DNA from: Rhodococcus globerulus NBRC 14531
Lineage (GTDB): Bacteria > Actinomycetota > Actinomycetes > Mycobacteriales > Mycobacteriaceae
Direction of reading: 5' to 3'
Assembly: GCF_001894805.1 (NCBI RefSeq)
Contig: NZ_BCWX01000002.1
Coordinates: 1,178,001-1,242,000, forward strand
DNA: 64,000 bases
Shown one piece after another: positions 7,754 through 42,325 of the stretch. The notes beneath the pieces are model-generated. The model was not told the DNA's origin. It saw only the letters and a list, made by a program, of their open reading frames with translations, and searched no databases. Position numbers and translations under genes: made by a program. Positions within the stretch are counted from its first letter, which is position 1, and each line of letters starts with the position of its first letter.

Positions 7754-8772
7754 ACTGGCTCCCAGAGATTTTCAGAGTTCGGGCGCCAGGCGGTCATGTT
7801 GCCGTCGACGGTGATAAAACTGGTGTTCAGCCAGAATGTGGTATCGGGATTCCAGCCCGCAAGTACGGTGGCACCTGAGCGGGCTGACAGAGGAATCGTG
7901 ATACCCGGAGTGGTGAGATACCCGATCATGCTCAGGTGAACTGCGTCGTAGTCGTTGACTACCTTGCTCCAATCCGGAATGAACCAGTCGTGATACTCGC
8001 CCGTGGTGTCGTACCAAACGGAACGACGCGATGCCGGTACAGCGAGGGGATAGGTGTCGACGAGGTGAGCCCAGTCCGCAGGACTCGAGATCTCGTACAC
8101 CCGAGGTGTTCTGTGGACGCTCACCGGCCACACGTGAGCGAAACTCCATCCTGGGCTGTCCTCAACGAGCATCAACTCGATAGCTCCGAGGACGTCCCGG
8201 GCGCGAGTGGTGTCGTAAGCCCCGTTCGCGGCTGGGATCGACCACCATTCACCGCCGATCTGCCTGTCAGGATCCGCTTTCAGATACTCGACGAACGTCG
8301 CTTCGTAGTCCAGCGTGTGCGTTCGCCACTGCTCCAGTCCGTCCTCGAACTTCCGGATGCGTAGAGGAGTTACGTCTGGGTCATCGGTACGTTCGTATTT
8401 CTGAACCATTCGTTGGTTGACGAGGTCGACGGGCTCGGCCCACCACTGAGTGTGCGGTGACGCCAGGACTGCATGAGCGATGGGTCGGAGAAGCTCGACA
8501 ATCTGGGGGACAACCAACACGATGTCCTCTTCGTCCGGCGGCTGCCAGTAGCGTGCAAAATCCACGGCATAGGCGAACCGGTCGAGAATTTCGATTTCGG
8601 ACAGTGCGGCAACGGCTCCGAAGTCCACGTTAGCGAGGACATCAACAACGTCGCCGAGTGTGGAGTGCAGACCGTAACGCGACGCCAACTCGTGCGTGCT
8701 GCAGGCATTTCCGATATTTGCGCAGAAGAACCGACCACGAGGCGAGCCCAGCATCATCGAGACCGTATCCAT
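7750..8772 (-). CDS. Conserved hypothetical protein, 340 residues
   Basis: This long, well-formed reading frame encodes a soluble, acidic, Trp-rich protein with no signal peptide or membrane segment. Notable stretches are EEDIVLVVPQIVELLRP, SPADWAHLVDTYPLAV and HDWFIPDWSKVVNDYDAVHLSMIGYLTT. The C-terminal half, with WYDTTGEYHDWFIPDW and GATVLAGWNPDTTFWL, reads like a conserved beta-rich domain. I do not recognise the family. It is convergent with the MarR gene with a 4-base overlap at the stops, so it is probably transcribed separately. Confidence 0.7.
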   Translation of the reverse strand: MDTVSMMLGSPRGRFFCANIGNACSTHELASRYGLHSTLGDVVDVLANVDFGAVAALSEIEILDRFAYAVDFARYWQPPDEEDIVLVVPQIVELLRPIAHAVLASPHTQWWAEPVDLVNQRMVQKYERTDDPDVTPLRIRKFEDGLEQWRTHTLDYEATFVEYLKADPDRQIGGEWWSIPAANGAYDTTRARDVLGAIELMLVEDSPGWSFAHVWPVSVHRTPRVYEISSPADWAHLVDTYPLAVPASRRSVWYDTTGEYHDWFIPDWSKVVNDYDAVHLSMIGYLTTPGITIPLSARSGATVLAGWNPDTTFWLNTSFITVDGNMTAWRPNSENLWEPV

Positions 8773-8876
8773 GTACCAAAGCTAGTCGCCTGTAACCGCG
8801 TAGTCGTGCGCTGATGGTCCGGCGCGGCGTAGTTCACAACACGGTTAACTTTCATAACTTGTGCAGGGAGGGTCTG

Positions 8877-9449
8877 ATGGTTGCCACACGGAAGCACAGT
8901 GCCGGTGGTTCCACCCCAAAAGCGCGGCGCGCACGCCTGCATCTGGTCGCAGATCTTGCCGAGGCTGATGACATTGCGCGCGTTGCATCCGCAGTATCCG
9001 CAGATGACGAACTAGATGAGGGGGCCTGGGGCCGCGCCCACCCAAGCCGAGGCACTTGAGGCTGTCGTAGGTGACTTGTCTGACCAATTTGCCGCTAGGC
9101 AAGCCCTCATTGACACCGGGCTCACTTGTAAACAAGCTGACCACACTTACTGGGTGTTCGTGAGCAAGCAATCACGGCAAAGCAAGACGAGGGTAAACTG
9201 ATTGGCCTCAAACGCGGTCGTGAATGGCGTTTGCCTGCATGGCAATTCATTCCGGACAATGCTTCCGGAATCATTCCGCGGCTCGGGACGCTGCAAGCAG
9301 TGTTTCCAGGCGGACCCGTGAGTCTGTCCGCCTGGATGAACAAGCCCAGTATCGAATTCGACGGACGCACGCCGCTGCAGGAAATACTTGCGCACGGACC
9401 TGACGGCGTCGTCGCACATGCGCAGCGCTTAACTGCCGCTGCATGGTGA
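8877..9449 (+). pseudogene. Xre/MbcA/ParS-type antitoxin, frameshifted
   Basis: Three pieces in alternating frames add up to one antitoxin. The first is MVATRKHSAGG to DELDEGAWG (frame of 8877). The second is TQAEALEAVVGDLSDQF to LTCKQA, in the next frame. The third is LLGVREQAITAKQDEGK through SLSAWMNKPSIEFDGRTPLQEIL, back in the first frame. The last part is the toxin-binding region of the Xre/MbcA/ParS family. The changes fall near 9035 and near 9140 and cancel each other. The ATG at 8877 has GGGAGGG just upstream. The gene overlaps the RES remnant by 7 bases. Two sequencing errors cannot be excluded. Confidence 0.6.
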
Positions 9450-9916
9450 AATCCCTCGAGTCGCCGCAGCGGCCGATGTCTCCAGGTGGCGTTCTGTGGC
9501 AATGGGTTCGATCAGGACCAGGGGAGCCGTGGCTGTGGTGTCGTGTCCACCACCGCGGGGCGCTGGATCCGGATGGGCGCGCTCAGGGCGCAGAACCCAG
9601 AGCATCAACTCAGGAATGGGCTCGCGCGATATTCGAAGATCAACCGGCCGGCGATTCCGTCAGCGGGATTCATTACCGAACGGCGTATGGCGACGGTGAT
9701 GCGCTCGCGTTGTGGGATTGCAGTTCCTTCATCCGAATACGCCGCGATGCGCGCGGCAAGATCCTGGACCGTCCGCTGCAACATCCGTCGTTGCTGCGTC
9801 GACTCCAGGTCGAGATGTGGAAACGAGCGTGTCGGAAGCATCGTGCTCGATCTGCGTCTGATCCATGGGGGAAGGTCCTTCAGACGCTCAAATCCCCACT
9901 ACTTGACATAATGTAG
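9443..9916 (+). pseudogene. RES-domain toxin remnant
   Basis: The open frame keeps a C-terminal RES signature: STQEWARAIFEDQ, then SGIHYRTAYGDGDALALWD, and a late HPSLLRRLQVE. The N-terminal half of the family (the WR, YG and ALAE blocks) is reduced to a few residues such as GGVLWQWVRSG, so roughly 100 residues appear to be missing. RES toxins act on NAD and pair with Xre/MbcA/ParS antitoxins, which agrees with the gene in front. With the catalytic N-terminal part lost, it is probably inactive. Confidence 0.55.
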
Positions 9917-10338
9917 ATTATCGGCAAATTACCGACCTGCGGATATGTGCCGGATGGCCTGAATGAACCCAATCTCTCGTGATGCTCGTCTGTGTTATAC
10001 GTACACGCATTCATCCCGTCGGTGTCCGCGCGCCCACTGGCCGCGGCCCTGTGGAATCGGTCGCCGACTCAGATCTTCCGGCGCCGCCACGCCCCGTGCC
10101 CACGGGCCCATGGCAACCAACGCCGTCTGGCCCAGACCTAGACATACTGACGGGTCTGGGCGGGATTCCGGCTAGTGCTCGGCAGTTGCCAGGGTCCGCG
10201 TCCCCCAGCTCAATACGTCACTGTGACATATTGAGCTTTTCTGGTGGTGATCAGAAAGCTCTAAGAAATTCGATAACCGACTAAACTTGTCGGCATGCCC
10301 GAGTTTCCGCTCACGAGTTCGCGAGGCCTACGTCCTCA
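9917..10338. other. Intergenic region without recognised gene
   Basis: No reading frame with protein-like composition was found in these 422 bases. An open frame from about 9979 is Pro- and Arg-rich and looks like noise. The last 120 bases are AT-richer and probably hold the promoter of the GGDEF gene. Confidence 0.4.
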
Positions 10339-11439
10339 GTGAACCCCATACGTGAAGTGGTCGAACGCTGGCTTGCTATGCCTGACCAGTTTGATCGATT
10401 TACCCGTTTGCTTCGTGGCAACGGATTCCTCAAAACCGCACGAATACTTATCGGCCTCATGGTCTTTTCCATGGGAGTCACCGTTGTGGGAAAACGACTG
10501 GGAACGGCATCCGATCAAGTAAGCAGCATTCCGCTTGACTTGATGATCGGTGTACTCGCGCTGATAGGCGGATTGGCATACCCGGTATTCACGACTACCA
10601 GAAACCGTTCGCTTCAATTTGTCATCGCGAGCGATGTGTCGATCGCTATTATCGTGCTCACCGAAGCGGATCTTGATCAGCGACTTCTCGGATCACTGGT
10701 GTTCGGGCTGATGGGCACGTATATCGCTTTCTTCCACAACATGCGTGCTCACCTGGTTCACCTGCTGTTTTCGATCACAATCGTCGTCGCAGCATGCTGC
10801 GGTGTTTTCACCGAAGAACCGACGACATTCTTCGATACCTTTGGGCGAATTCTCTTTGCGGTGAGCGTCATCAGCGTTGTTCCGTTCCTGACGCAGATTG
10901 CATTGATCCTTCTGAGTAACGACGCCCAAGGGTCGGAGCTCGATCCCCTGACAGATCTTCTCAATCGCCGCGGTCTTGCTCGTCGTACAGCGGAGCTGAT
11001 TCGATCCAAGTCCGGCATCGGCCAGTCACTATTGGTGGTTGTCATCGACATCGACAATTTCAAGCAATTCAACGACACTTTCGGACATGATGTCGGTGAT
11101 CGCGTCATCATTCGAACAGCAAATCGATTGACCGCGTGGGCGCGAGCAGATGCGGCAATTGCCAGAGTCGGCGGTGACGAATTCATCGTGGTTCAGATCA
11201 TGCCGCTCTCTGATGTCGGTGATCTGATCTCGCGAATCCACCCCGCAATGAATACACCGATTGTCGAACCACGATCGACTACAAGTATCGGGATCGCGAT
11301 CCACAATGGCAGTTGGCTGGATTCGGACGCCGAGGAAGCCGGAATCGACGCGCTTCATCGTCTCGCCGATTCCGCGATGTACGAGAGCAAACGACTGGGC
11401 GGAAATCACGTCCACACAATCGTGATGACGTCGCCGTAG
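10339..11439 (+). CDS. Membrane-bound GGDEF diguanylate cyclase
   Basis: Residues 30-190 contain about six hydrophobic segments, so the sensor part is an integral membrane domain. A GGDEF domain follows: DPLTDLLNRRGL at about 202, the metal site VVVIDIDNFKQFNDTFGHDVGD at 234-254, and the catalytic GGDEF loop at 278-282. All residues expected for c-di-GMP synthesis are present. No EAL domain follows. A canonical RxxD inhibitory site is not present at the usual distance before GGDEF (RADA is found), so product inhibition may be weak. The GTG start has only a poor ribosome site. No partner gene is adjacent. Confidence 0.88.
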   Translation: MNPIREVVERWLAMPDQFDRFTRLLRGNGFLKTARILIGLMVFSMGVTVVGKRLGTASDQVSSIPLDLMIGVLALIGGLAYPVFTTTRNRSLQFVIASDVSIAIIVLTEADLDQRLLGSLVFGLMGTYIAFFHNMRAHLVHLLFSITIVVAACCGVFTEEPTTFFDTFGRILFAVSVISVVPFLTQIALILLSNDAQGSELDPLTDLLNRRGLARRTAELIRSKSGIGQSLLVVVIDIDNFKQFNDTFGHDVGDRVIIRTANRLTAWARADAAIARVGGDEFIVVQIMPLSDVGDLISRIHPAMNTPIVEPRSTTSIGIAIHNGSWLDSDAEEAGIDALHRLADSAMYESKRLGGNHVHTIVMTSP

Positions 11440-11458
11440 CCGTCAACCCTCGAACAAC

Positions 11459-11902
11459 CTAGTCCTCGATGATATGAATCGCAGCTTCCTCCGCAGAGGC
11501 GGCCGCTCCATCAACACCGACGTCCTCGGCTACCAAGTTGCTTTCCTCGTCCTCGTATCGCCCTTCGTCCTCGGCAACAAGGCGTCCCGCACGGCGTGTG
11601 CCCACCTCACGGTCCGGTGGGAATTCCGCTTCGCGGACAGCGTCTTCCGCGTCACCTTGCTCGAATAACGGATCTCCCAGCTTGGCCGCAGGGTCGGGTT
11701 CTTCCTCGGCAAGACGCTCGTCGAGGGTCTCCCCCGTTTCCGAATCGCCGAGGGCATAGGGACGCTCAGGCGGCGAAATCCCTTCGTCGAGGATGTCGTC
11801 AACGCCTCGGTCGATCAGAGTGTCTTCTGGTTGCAGTTGGTCGTCTGGATCGAGGCTGTAGTTACCTTCGGCTGCTGCGCCGGTATCGTCCGCATCATTC
11901 AT
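11459..11902 (-). CDS. DUF5709-type acidic protein
   Basis: The product is very acidic, about 147 residues. It starts MNDADDTGAAAEGNYSLDPDDQLQPEDTL and contains DRGVDDILDEGISPPERPYALGD and LAEEEPDPA, the conserved pattern of the actinobacterial DUF5709 family. No membrane segment or cofactor motif is seen. An in-frame ATG 12 codons upstream (11938) gives a basic extension and is less likely. Function is unknown. It lies just after the lipase gene on the same strand, with a gap of about 50 bases. Confidence 0.7.
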   Translation of the reverse strand: MNDADDTGAAAEGNYSLDPDDQLQPEDTLIDRGVDDILDEGISPPERPYALGDSETGETLDERLAEEEPDPAAKLGDPLFEQGDAEDAVREAEFPPDREVGTRRAGRLVAEDEGRYEDEESNLVAEDVGVDGAAASAEEAAIHIIED

Positions 11903-11950
11903 GACTTCACGATGCCACCGCGAGCGAGATTTGGCCACGGAACGCTCATG

Positions 11951-13162
11951 TCAGCAGTTACTCGGTGCCGGTCGGCCGGCAAATCGGTCTTGCAGATAGT
12001 CGACCGCGGCCGGCAGCCCGATGGCTCCCACGGTCAGGTGATCCAGATTGGGGCCCAACACGCTTTGGATGGTCGCGCCTGCTGCGCAGTATCGGGCCAT
12101 GGTTGCCACGACGGAGTCGACCGGAATGAGATTGTCTGTGGCGCTGTGCCATTCGTATATCGGTGCCGTCGGAATTCCGGGATAGAGTTCCACGCTGTTG
12201 TCGTTCATGACGCTGATGGCGTCGGGGTTGTCCAGCATCGATGTCGACAGCGCTACGTCGAGGGCGCTTCGCCCGGCTCCGGTGATGAGGAGTTGGGTTG
12301 TGCAGGCGTTGGTCAAGTCTGTAGCCAGAGCATGTCCTAGACCGTTGAGTTGGCTGGTCAGTGGCAGTTCGGTCGGGTATTCGCGTTCGAGACCCAATGC
12401 GGCTGCAAATGCGAGACCGAATGCCGGGTGAGGATCGCGGCCTAGTGCGTTTGCCATCTTGGTGATGTTCATGGGTACACCGCCTTCGGCAACGCCGACG
12501 ATGTTGATTTCAGGGGCATATGTCGGTGCAAGCGCTGCGGCCCACGCTGTTGCCATACCGCCGCCCGAGTATCCCGCGATTCCCACGGGACTGGATGTGA
12601 GCCCGAGTTCGGGCAACTTCTGCACAGCGCGGATTCCGTCGAGAGTGATCTGTCCGCCGAGGCGCGCAGCGCCGTACGCGCTGGTGGGACCCAGATGGTC
12701 AGGAAGCGCAACTGCCCAGCCGCGTTGAAGGGCGATGTTCAGTGCTATGGCTTCACGGTAGGTGCTCCTGGGGTCAGAGCTGTAGAGCGCTCGTGACGGT
12801 GCGCATTCAGTGCCCAGTGCGTTGACGATGTGTTGATACGACAACAGCGGGCCGTCTGGTGTGTGGTTGGGAGGGATTATGACGGTGGTGACCGCGACGA
12901 TCGGATTGTTTGCCGAGTTCAGCGATCTGAAGTTCACCTGCCAGACTGCGGATCCTGGGAAGGTTAAGAGGTCAGGGGCTCGTCGGACGGAGATGGGTGT
13001 GCCGACGGGACCGGTTGCGGCTTCGGTTTGTGAGTAGAACGGATCTGGATCCAGAGAGGCCGGCGCAGCGGACGCTGTTATTGGTGTCGTGGAGAGCGCA
13101 AGCACTGTGAGCGCCGTCGCCAGCATCGGTCCAGCAAGCATCCGTCGAGTCCTGAATTTCAA
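11951..13162 (-). CDS. Secreted lipase (LIP / secretory lipase family)
   Basis: The TTG at 13162 has AGAGGGG seven bases upstream and gives a product starting LKFRTRRMLAGPMLATAL. A Sec signal peptide of about 32 residues ends near ITASAAPA. The mature part follows the secretory lipase pattern: a conserved QVNFRSLN strand, VTTVIIPPNHTPDGPLLSYQH, the nucleophile elbow GYSGGG, and later Asp (SATDNLIPVD) and His (DHLTVG) residues. These enzymes hydrolyse triacylglycerols or other esters outside the cell. Two or more Cys may form disulphides. It lies downstream of the peptide synthetase gene on the same strand, but a link is not evident. Confidence 0.88.
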   Translation of the reverse strand: MKFRTRRMLAGPMLATALTVLALSTTPITASAAPASLDPDPFYSQTEAATGPVGTPISVRRAPDLLTFPGSAVWQVNFRSLNSANNPIVAVTTVIIPPNHTPDGPLLSYQHIVNALGTECAPSRALYSSDPRSTYREAIALNIALQRGWAVALPDHLGPTSAYGAARLGGQITLDGIRAVQKLPELGLTSSPVGIAGYSGGGMATAWAAALAPTYAPEINIVGVAEGGVPMNITKMANALGRDPHPAFGLAFAAALGLEREYPTELPLTSQLNGLGHALATDLTNACTTQLLITGAGRSALDVALSTSMLDNPDAISVMNDNSVELYPGIPTAPIYEWHSATDNLIPVDSVVATMARYCAAGATIQSVLGPNLDHLTVGAIGLPAAVDYLQDRFAGRPAPSNC

Positions 13163-13270
13163 TTGTTTCCCCTCTACCTGTTTGTCGAGCAGGCACAAAC
13201 TCCCCCGTAGGTGCCACTTTGCACCTTAGTGCGTAGTAGTACCCAGCGGCTACCAGTTTCATGCATCGTC

Positions 13271-39805
<26,535 letters not shown>

Positions 39806-40120
39806 CACAACCACCCCCGCATGCTTCGCCGGGAGTGGCGATCGAAAGGTGTGGTTCGGGGATTGAAGAAGTACATCGCACCGCCTCGATATCGAGAGTG
39901 GAAACCATGAACGACCCTGTTCGAGCCACCGCACATCGCGTCGATCGCGATTAATGGGTCGGCTCGGAGTTCGAACCTCCCCGAAGGTCCGAACTGAAGG
40001 ATTGAAGTTGTGTCGCCTCGTGCGCCCACCGCATATTCACGGCGGCGCGCACACAGCTACAAAGTGATTGCCCAGACGGGGAGGATCGAAACACCTCGTC
40101 GATCGAAAGAAATTAGGCGT
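39806..40120. other. Region upstream of the NRPS gene
   Basis: These 315 bases contain no gene. They must hold the NRPS promoter if the gene is not co-transcribed with the zinc-ribbon gene. The one clear structure is the inverted repeat at 39969-39994. No typical -35/-10 pair could be assigned. Confidence 0.5.
39969..39994. promoter_or_regulatory. Inverted repeat upstream of NRPS
   Basis: GTTCGAACCT and AGGTCCGAAC pair at 9 of 10 positions across a CCCCGA spacer. No T-run follows on either strand, so an operator is more likely than a terminator. It lies 164 bases before the NRPS start codon. Confidence 0.4.
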
Positions 40121-40462
40121 TCATCGAAAACGTTCGGCCTCGCGTGCGAGCACCGTCAGCTGCTCACACAAGGCGAGTAGCTCGGTAGTATCGGCGCCCT
40201 CAGCGACAGCAGTGGCAACGTCTTCAGCAGCGCAACGAACTTCGAACATTCGGTCCACCAACTCGACGGCCTCGGTGGCCGTCAGGATGACCGCGTCCGC
40301 GGGAACGCTGGTGCCCTTCACCGCATTACGCTGCTCGTACGCACGCTGGCGGCACGACTGGCAGCAGTACCGGCGGCGACGGCCGACGCCGACTGCCGCT
40401 ACGCCACGACCGCACCACGCGCAAGGACTACCGGCGCTTCTGGGGCGCGTGCTCGAGGTCAT
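40121..40462 (-). CDS. Zinc-ribbon protein
   Basis: This 113-residue protein starts MTSSTRPRSAGSP and contains CAWCGRG followed by RRRRYCCQSCRQRAYEQR, a four-Cys zinc ribbon with a basic tail. The rest is helical and acidic (AVELVDRMFEVRCAAEDVATA ... ALCEQLTVLAREAERF). The same frame is open much further upstream, to 41167, but that part is antisense to rbpA and has no protein-like composition, so the ATG at 40462 is preferred. It is divergent from rbpA. Function is unknown; a nucleic-acid-binding role is a guess from the ribbon. Confidence 0.65.
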   Translation of the reverse strand: MTSSTRPRSAGSPCAWCGRGVAAVGVGRRRRYCCQSCRQRAYEQRNAVKGTSVPADAVILTATEAVELVDRMFEVRCAAEDVATAVAEGADTTELLALCEQLTVLAREAERFR

Positions 40463-40563
40463 GAGATGACACTTTACTCGAGATTCAGACGCCCTCGATG
40501 TCCGCTCGGATGCGAGCGTGCGGGACCCGGTAAGATGGGGAGGTTGCGTCTTCTCGCCACACG

Positions 40564-40589
40564 GGAACCAATCCGGTGCTCGTGGCGTT
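40564..40589 (+). promoter_or_regulatory. SigH/SigR-like promoter for rbpA
   Basis: GGAAC at 40564-40568 and GTT at 40587-40589 are separated by 18 bases. This matches the known actinobacterial SigH/SigR pattern (GGAA, then GTT after 16-20 bases). It lies 75 bases before the rbpA start. Streptomyces rbpA is known to be under SigR, which supports the call. Confidence 0.5.
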
Positions 40590-40663
40590 GTAGATGAGTG
40601 TGAGCGTCTACTCCCCAACACCGGGCGCCCACCAGCGGTGACGAACGAAGAGAGGACACCACC

Positions 40664-41002
40664 ATGGCAGATCGCGTACTTCGAGGTAGCCGACTCGGAG
40701 CTGTGAGCTACGAGACCGACCGTGACCATGACCTCGCCCCCCGTCGTATGGCGAAGTACAAGTGCGACAACGGTGAGATCTTTGACATCCCGTTCGCCGA
40801 CGACGCCGAGATCCCCGGTACGTGGATGTGCCGCAACGGCCTCGAGGGTTCCCTTATGGAGGGCACTGCGCCCGAAGCCAAGAAGGTCAAGCCGCCGCGT
40901 ACCCACTGGGACATGCTGCTCGAGCGTCGTTCCGTCGAAGAACTCGAAGAACTTCTGAAAGAGCGTCTCGATCTCCTGAAGGCCAAGCGCCGCGGAGCGT
41001 GA
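40664..41002 (+). CDS. rbpA: RNA polymerase-binding protein RbpA
   Basis: This 112-residue protein is full length and matches actinobacterial RbpA throughout. It has the N-terminal MADRVLRGSRLGAVSYETDR, the core domain with MAKYKCDNGEIFDIPFADDAEIPGTWMCRNG, and the C-terminal sigma-interaction domain THWDMLLERRSVEELEELLKERLDLLK. RbpA binds RNA polymerase and the principal sigma factors and stabilises the open complex. The two Cys residues of the core are present. The ATG has a GAGAGGA site upstream. A strong terminator follows, so the gene is monocistronic. A SigH/SigR-like promoter upstream suggests induction by disulphide stress. Confidence 0.97.
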   Translation: MADRVLRGSRLGAVSYETDRDHDLAPRRMAKYKCDNGEIFDIPFADDAEIPGTWMCRNGLEGSLMEGTAPEAKKVKPPRTHWDMLLERRSVEELEELLKERLDLLKAKRRGA

Positions 41003-41029
41003 TGCACTAGCACTACAGTGTGCACGTCG

Positions 41030-41062
41030 AAGACCGTCCGGCCAGGTGCCGGGCGGTCTTTC
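41030..41062 (+). terminator. Rho-independent-type terminator after rbpA
   Basis: AAGACCGTCCGGC at 41030-41042 pairs with GCCGGGCGGTCTT at 41048-41060, with a five-base loop and one G-U pair, and is followed by TCTC. It starts 28 bases after the rbpA stop codon. Confidence 0.8.
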
Positions 41063-41407
41063 TCGTTGCATTCGATGCCGATGTGGTCCTTGTGTTGCAG
41101 TCATTGTCCACGAACCCTTCTTCGACGCCGATGTCATCCGAAAGCGTTCCCGCTCAGCAGTTTTCATCGATCAGACAAGCGCCGTGCCGGTAGCCTTCCT
41201 CGCACTGTTCGGCAGGGAAAGCCATCGGCACGGATATCTGTACCAGTGTTTGCTGTATCCCCTGACGGCTCGGCTGCCAAACGTCACGGATGGAGTACGG
41301 CCGGTATGCGAGTGAGCACAGTTTCTCCTCAGTGAGCACAGGCTCCAGCGCCCAGAAAACCATGCTCACTCGAGGAAAAGGGGCCCAGCTTCCTTCGGCG
41401 ATTGCGC
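41063..41407. other. Intergenic region between rbpA terminator and membrane protein gene
   Basis: No convincing gene is seen in these 345 bases. Small open frames on both strands have atypical composition. No further hairpin or repeat was noticed. Confidence 0.4.
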
Positions 41408-42205
41408 CTACGCGGTCCAGCGACGCATCGCCACGTATCCCGCCGCCCCCACCACGATCAACCCGACGCCCAGAGCGACCGTCGTCGAATCCGTCACCAG
41501 TCCCGCCATGCCGGTGACTGCTACGAAAACTGGCACGAAATCGAACAGTCGAGCAATCGATTCCGGCGGCTCGACCGGAAACCCGAGTGCTTGGCCGGCC
41601 TTGCTCCGGGCGTAGCTCGGATACCACTCGGTGAACGAGATAGCGAAGAACGTGCCCGCCAACTGCAGAATCCAACCGGTCCAGAAATTGCCGCTGTCGC
41701 CCAGCACTGCGTCACCGATCAGTCCGACAATCGCAGACCAGGTGAAGGCCAGCGCCCAGACCGCGGTGATCACGTAATTGATCCGCAAGAAAAGCGAAGT
41801 GGTCCAGTACTCCTCCGGAGTGGATTCCTTTGCATATTGCATGGTGAACGGATTGCGCAGCAGTATCGATCCGAAAGCGAAGACAACGAGCGCGATATTG
41901 GTGAGCTCACCGCCCCACAATTCGAACCATTCGATCGTATTTGCCGATGCGAACAGTCCAATTCCTGCGAGTATGCCGAAGAAGAGGACATCGAACAGTT
42001 CCAGCAGTTTCAGAGTGCCGCCCCGCCGATGATTTGCGGCCAGTATCAGCAGAGATAATCCGAGCGCAGCTGCAGCGGATTCCTCGAATCGTCCTGGTCC
42101 GGACAATAGTGAGAGCAGAATCCACGGGGACAATCCAGCAAGTGGAGACCGTAGAACAGCATCGACAACGCTCGTTTTACGGCTGACACTCTGATCTTCA
42201 ATCAT
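41408..42205 (-). CDS. Integral membrane protein, 265 residues
   Basis: The protein has about seven or eight hydrophobic segments, including SPWILLSLLSGPG, AALGLSLLILAAN, LFDVLFFGILAGIGLFA, NIALVVFAFGSILL, VITAVWALAFTWSAIVGLIG, WILQLAGTFFAISF, VPVFVAVTGMAGLV and TVALGVGLIVVGAAGYVAM. It is therefore a polytopic membrane protein. No catalytic or transport motif is recognised. It lies downstream of the TerD-family gene on the same strand, but a long hairpin at 42264-42320 separates them, so it may be transcribed on its own. Confidence 0.75.
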   Translation of the reverse strand: MIEDQSVSRKTSVVDAVLRSPLAGLSPWILLSLLSGPGRFEESAAAALGLSLLILAANHRRGGTLKLLELFDVLFFGILAGIGLFASANTIEWFELWGGELTNIALVVFAFGSILLRNPFTMQYAKESTPEEYWTTSLFLRINYVITAVWALAFTWSAIVGLIGDAVLGDSGNFWTGWILQLAGTFFAISFTEWYPSYARSKAGQALGFPVEPPESIARLFDFVPVFVAVTGMAGLVTDSTTVALGVGLIVVGAAGYVAMRRWTA

Positions 42206-42263
42206 GGGAAACGCCCTTTGCTCGACTAGGTGTCAAGGCGAATACCCGATATTGAAGGGAGCG

Positions 42264-42320
42264 AAGCCCCCTGTGCGCCTTTTTGGTAGTGGGGGCTACC
42301 AGAAAGGCGCACAGGGGCTT
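42264..42320. terminator. Long hairpin after the TerD-family gene
   Basis: Arms at 42264-42289 and 42296-42320 pair over about 25 bases (for example TGTGCGCCTTTTTGGTAG with CTACCAGAAAGGCGCACA), with one bulged base and one mismatch or wobble, and a six-base loop. It begins 6 bases beyond the stop of the minus-strand TerD-family gene. The AAAGG / CCTTT segment gives T-runs inside the stem only. Confidence 0.65.
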
Positions 42321-42325
42321 TGCCC

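Noticed and set aside
9979-10284. Open frame before the GGDEF gene
   Set aside because: It is Pro/Arg-rich, without a ribosome site or any family resemblance.
39960-39980. tRNA-like T-loop (GGAGTTCGAACCTCC)
   Set aside because: No acceptor stem, D-arm or anticodon arm can be built around it. The bases are explained by the inverted repeat at 39969-39994.
40463-41167. N-terminal extension of the zinc-ribbon frame across rbpA
   Set aside because: It is antisense to rbpA and has no protein-like composition. The ATG at 40462 is a sufficient start.
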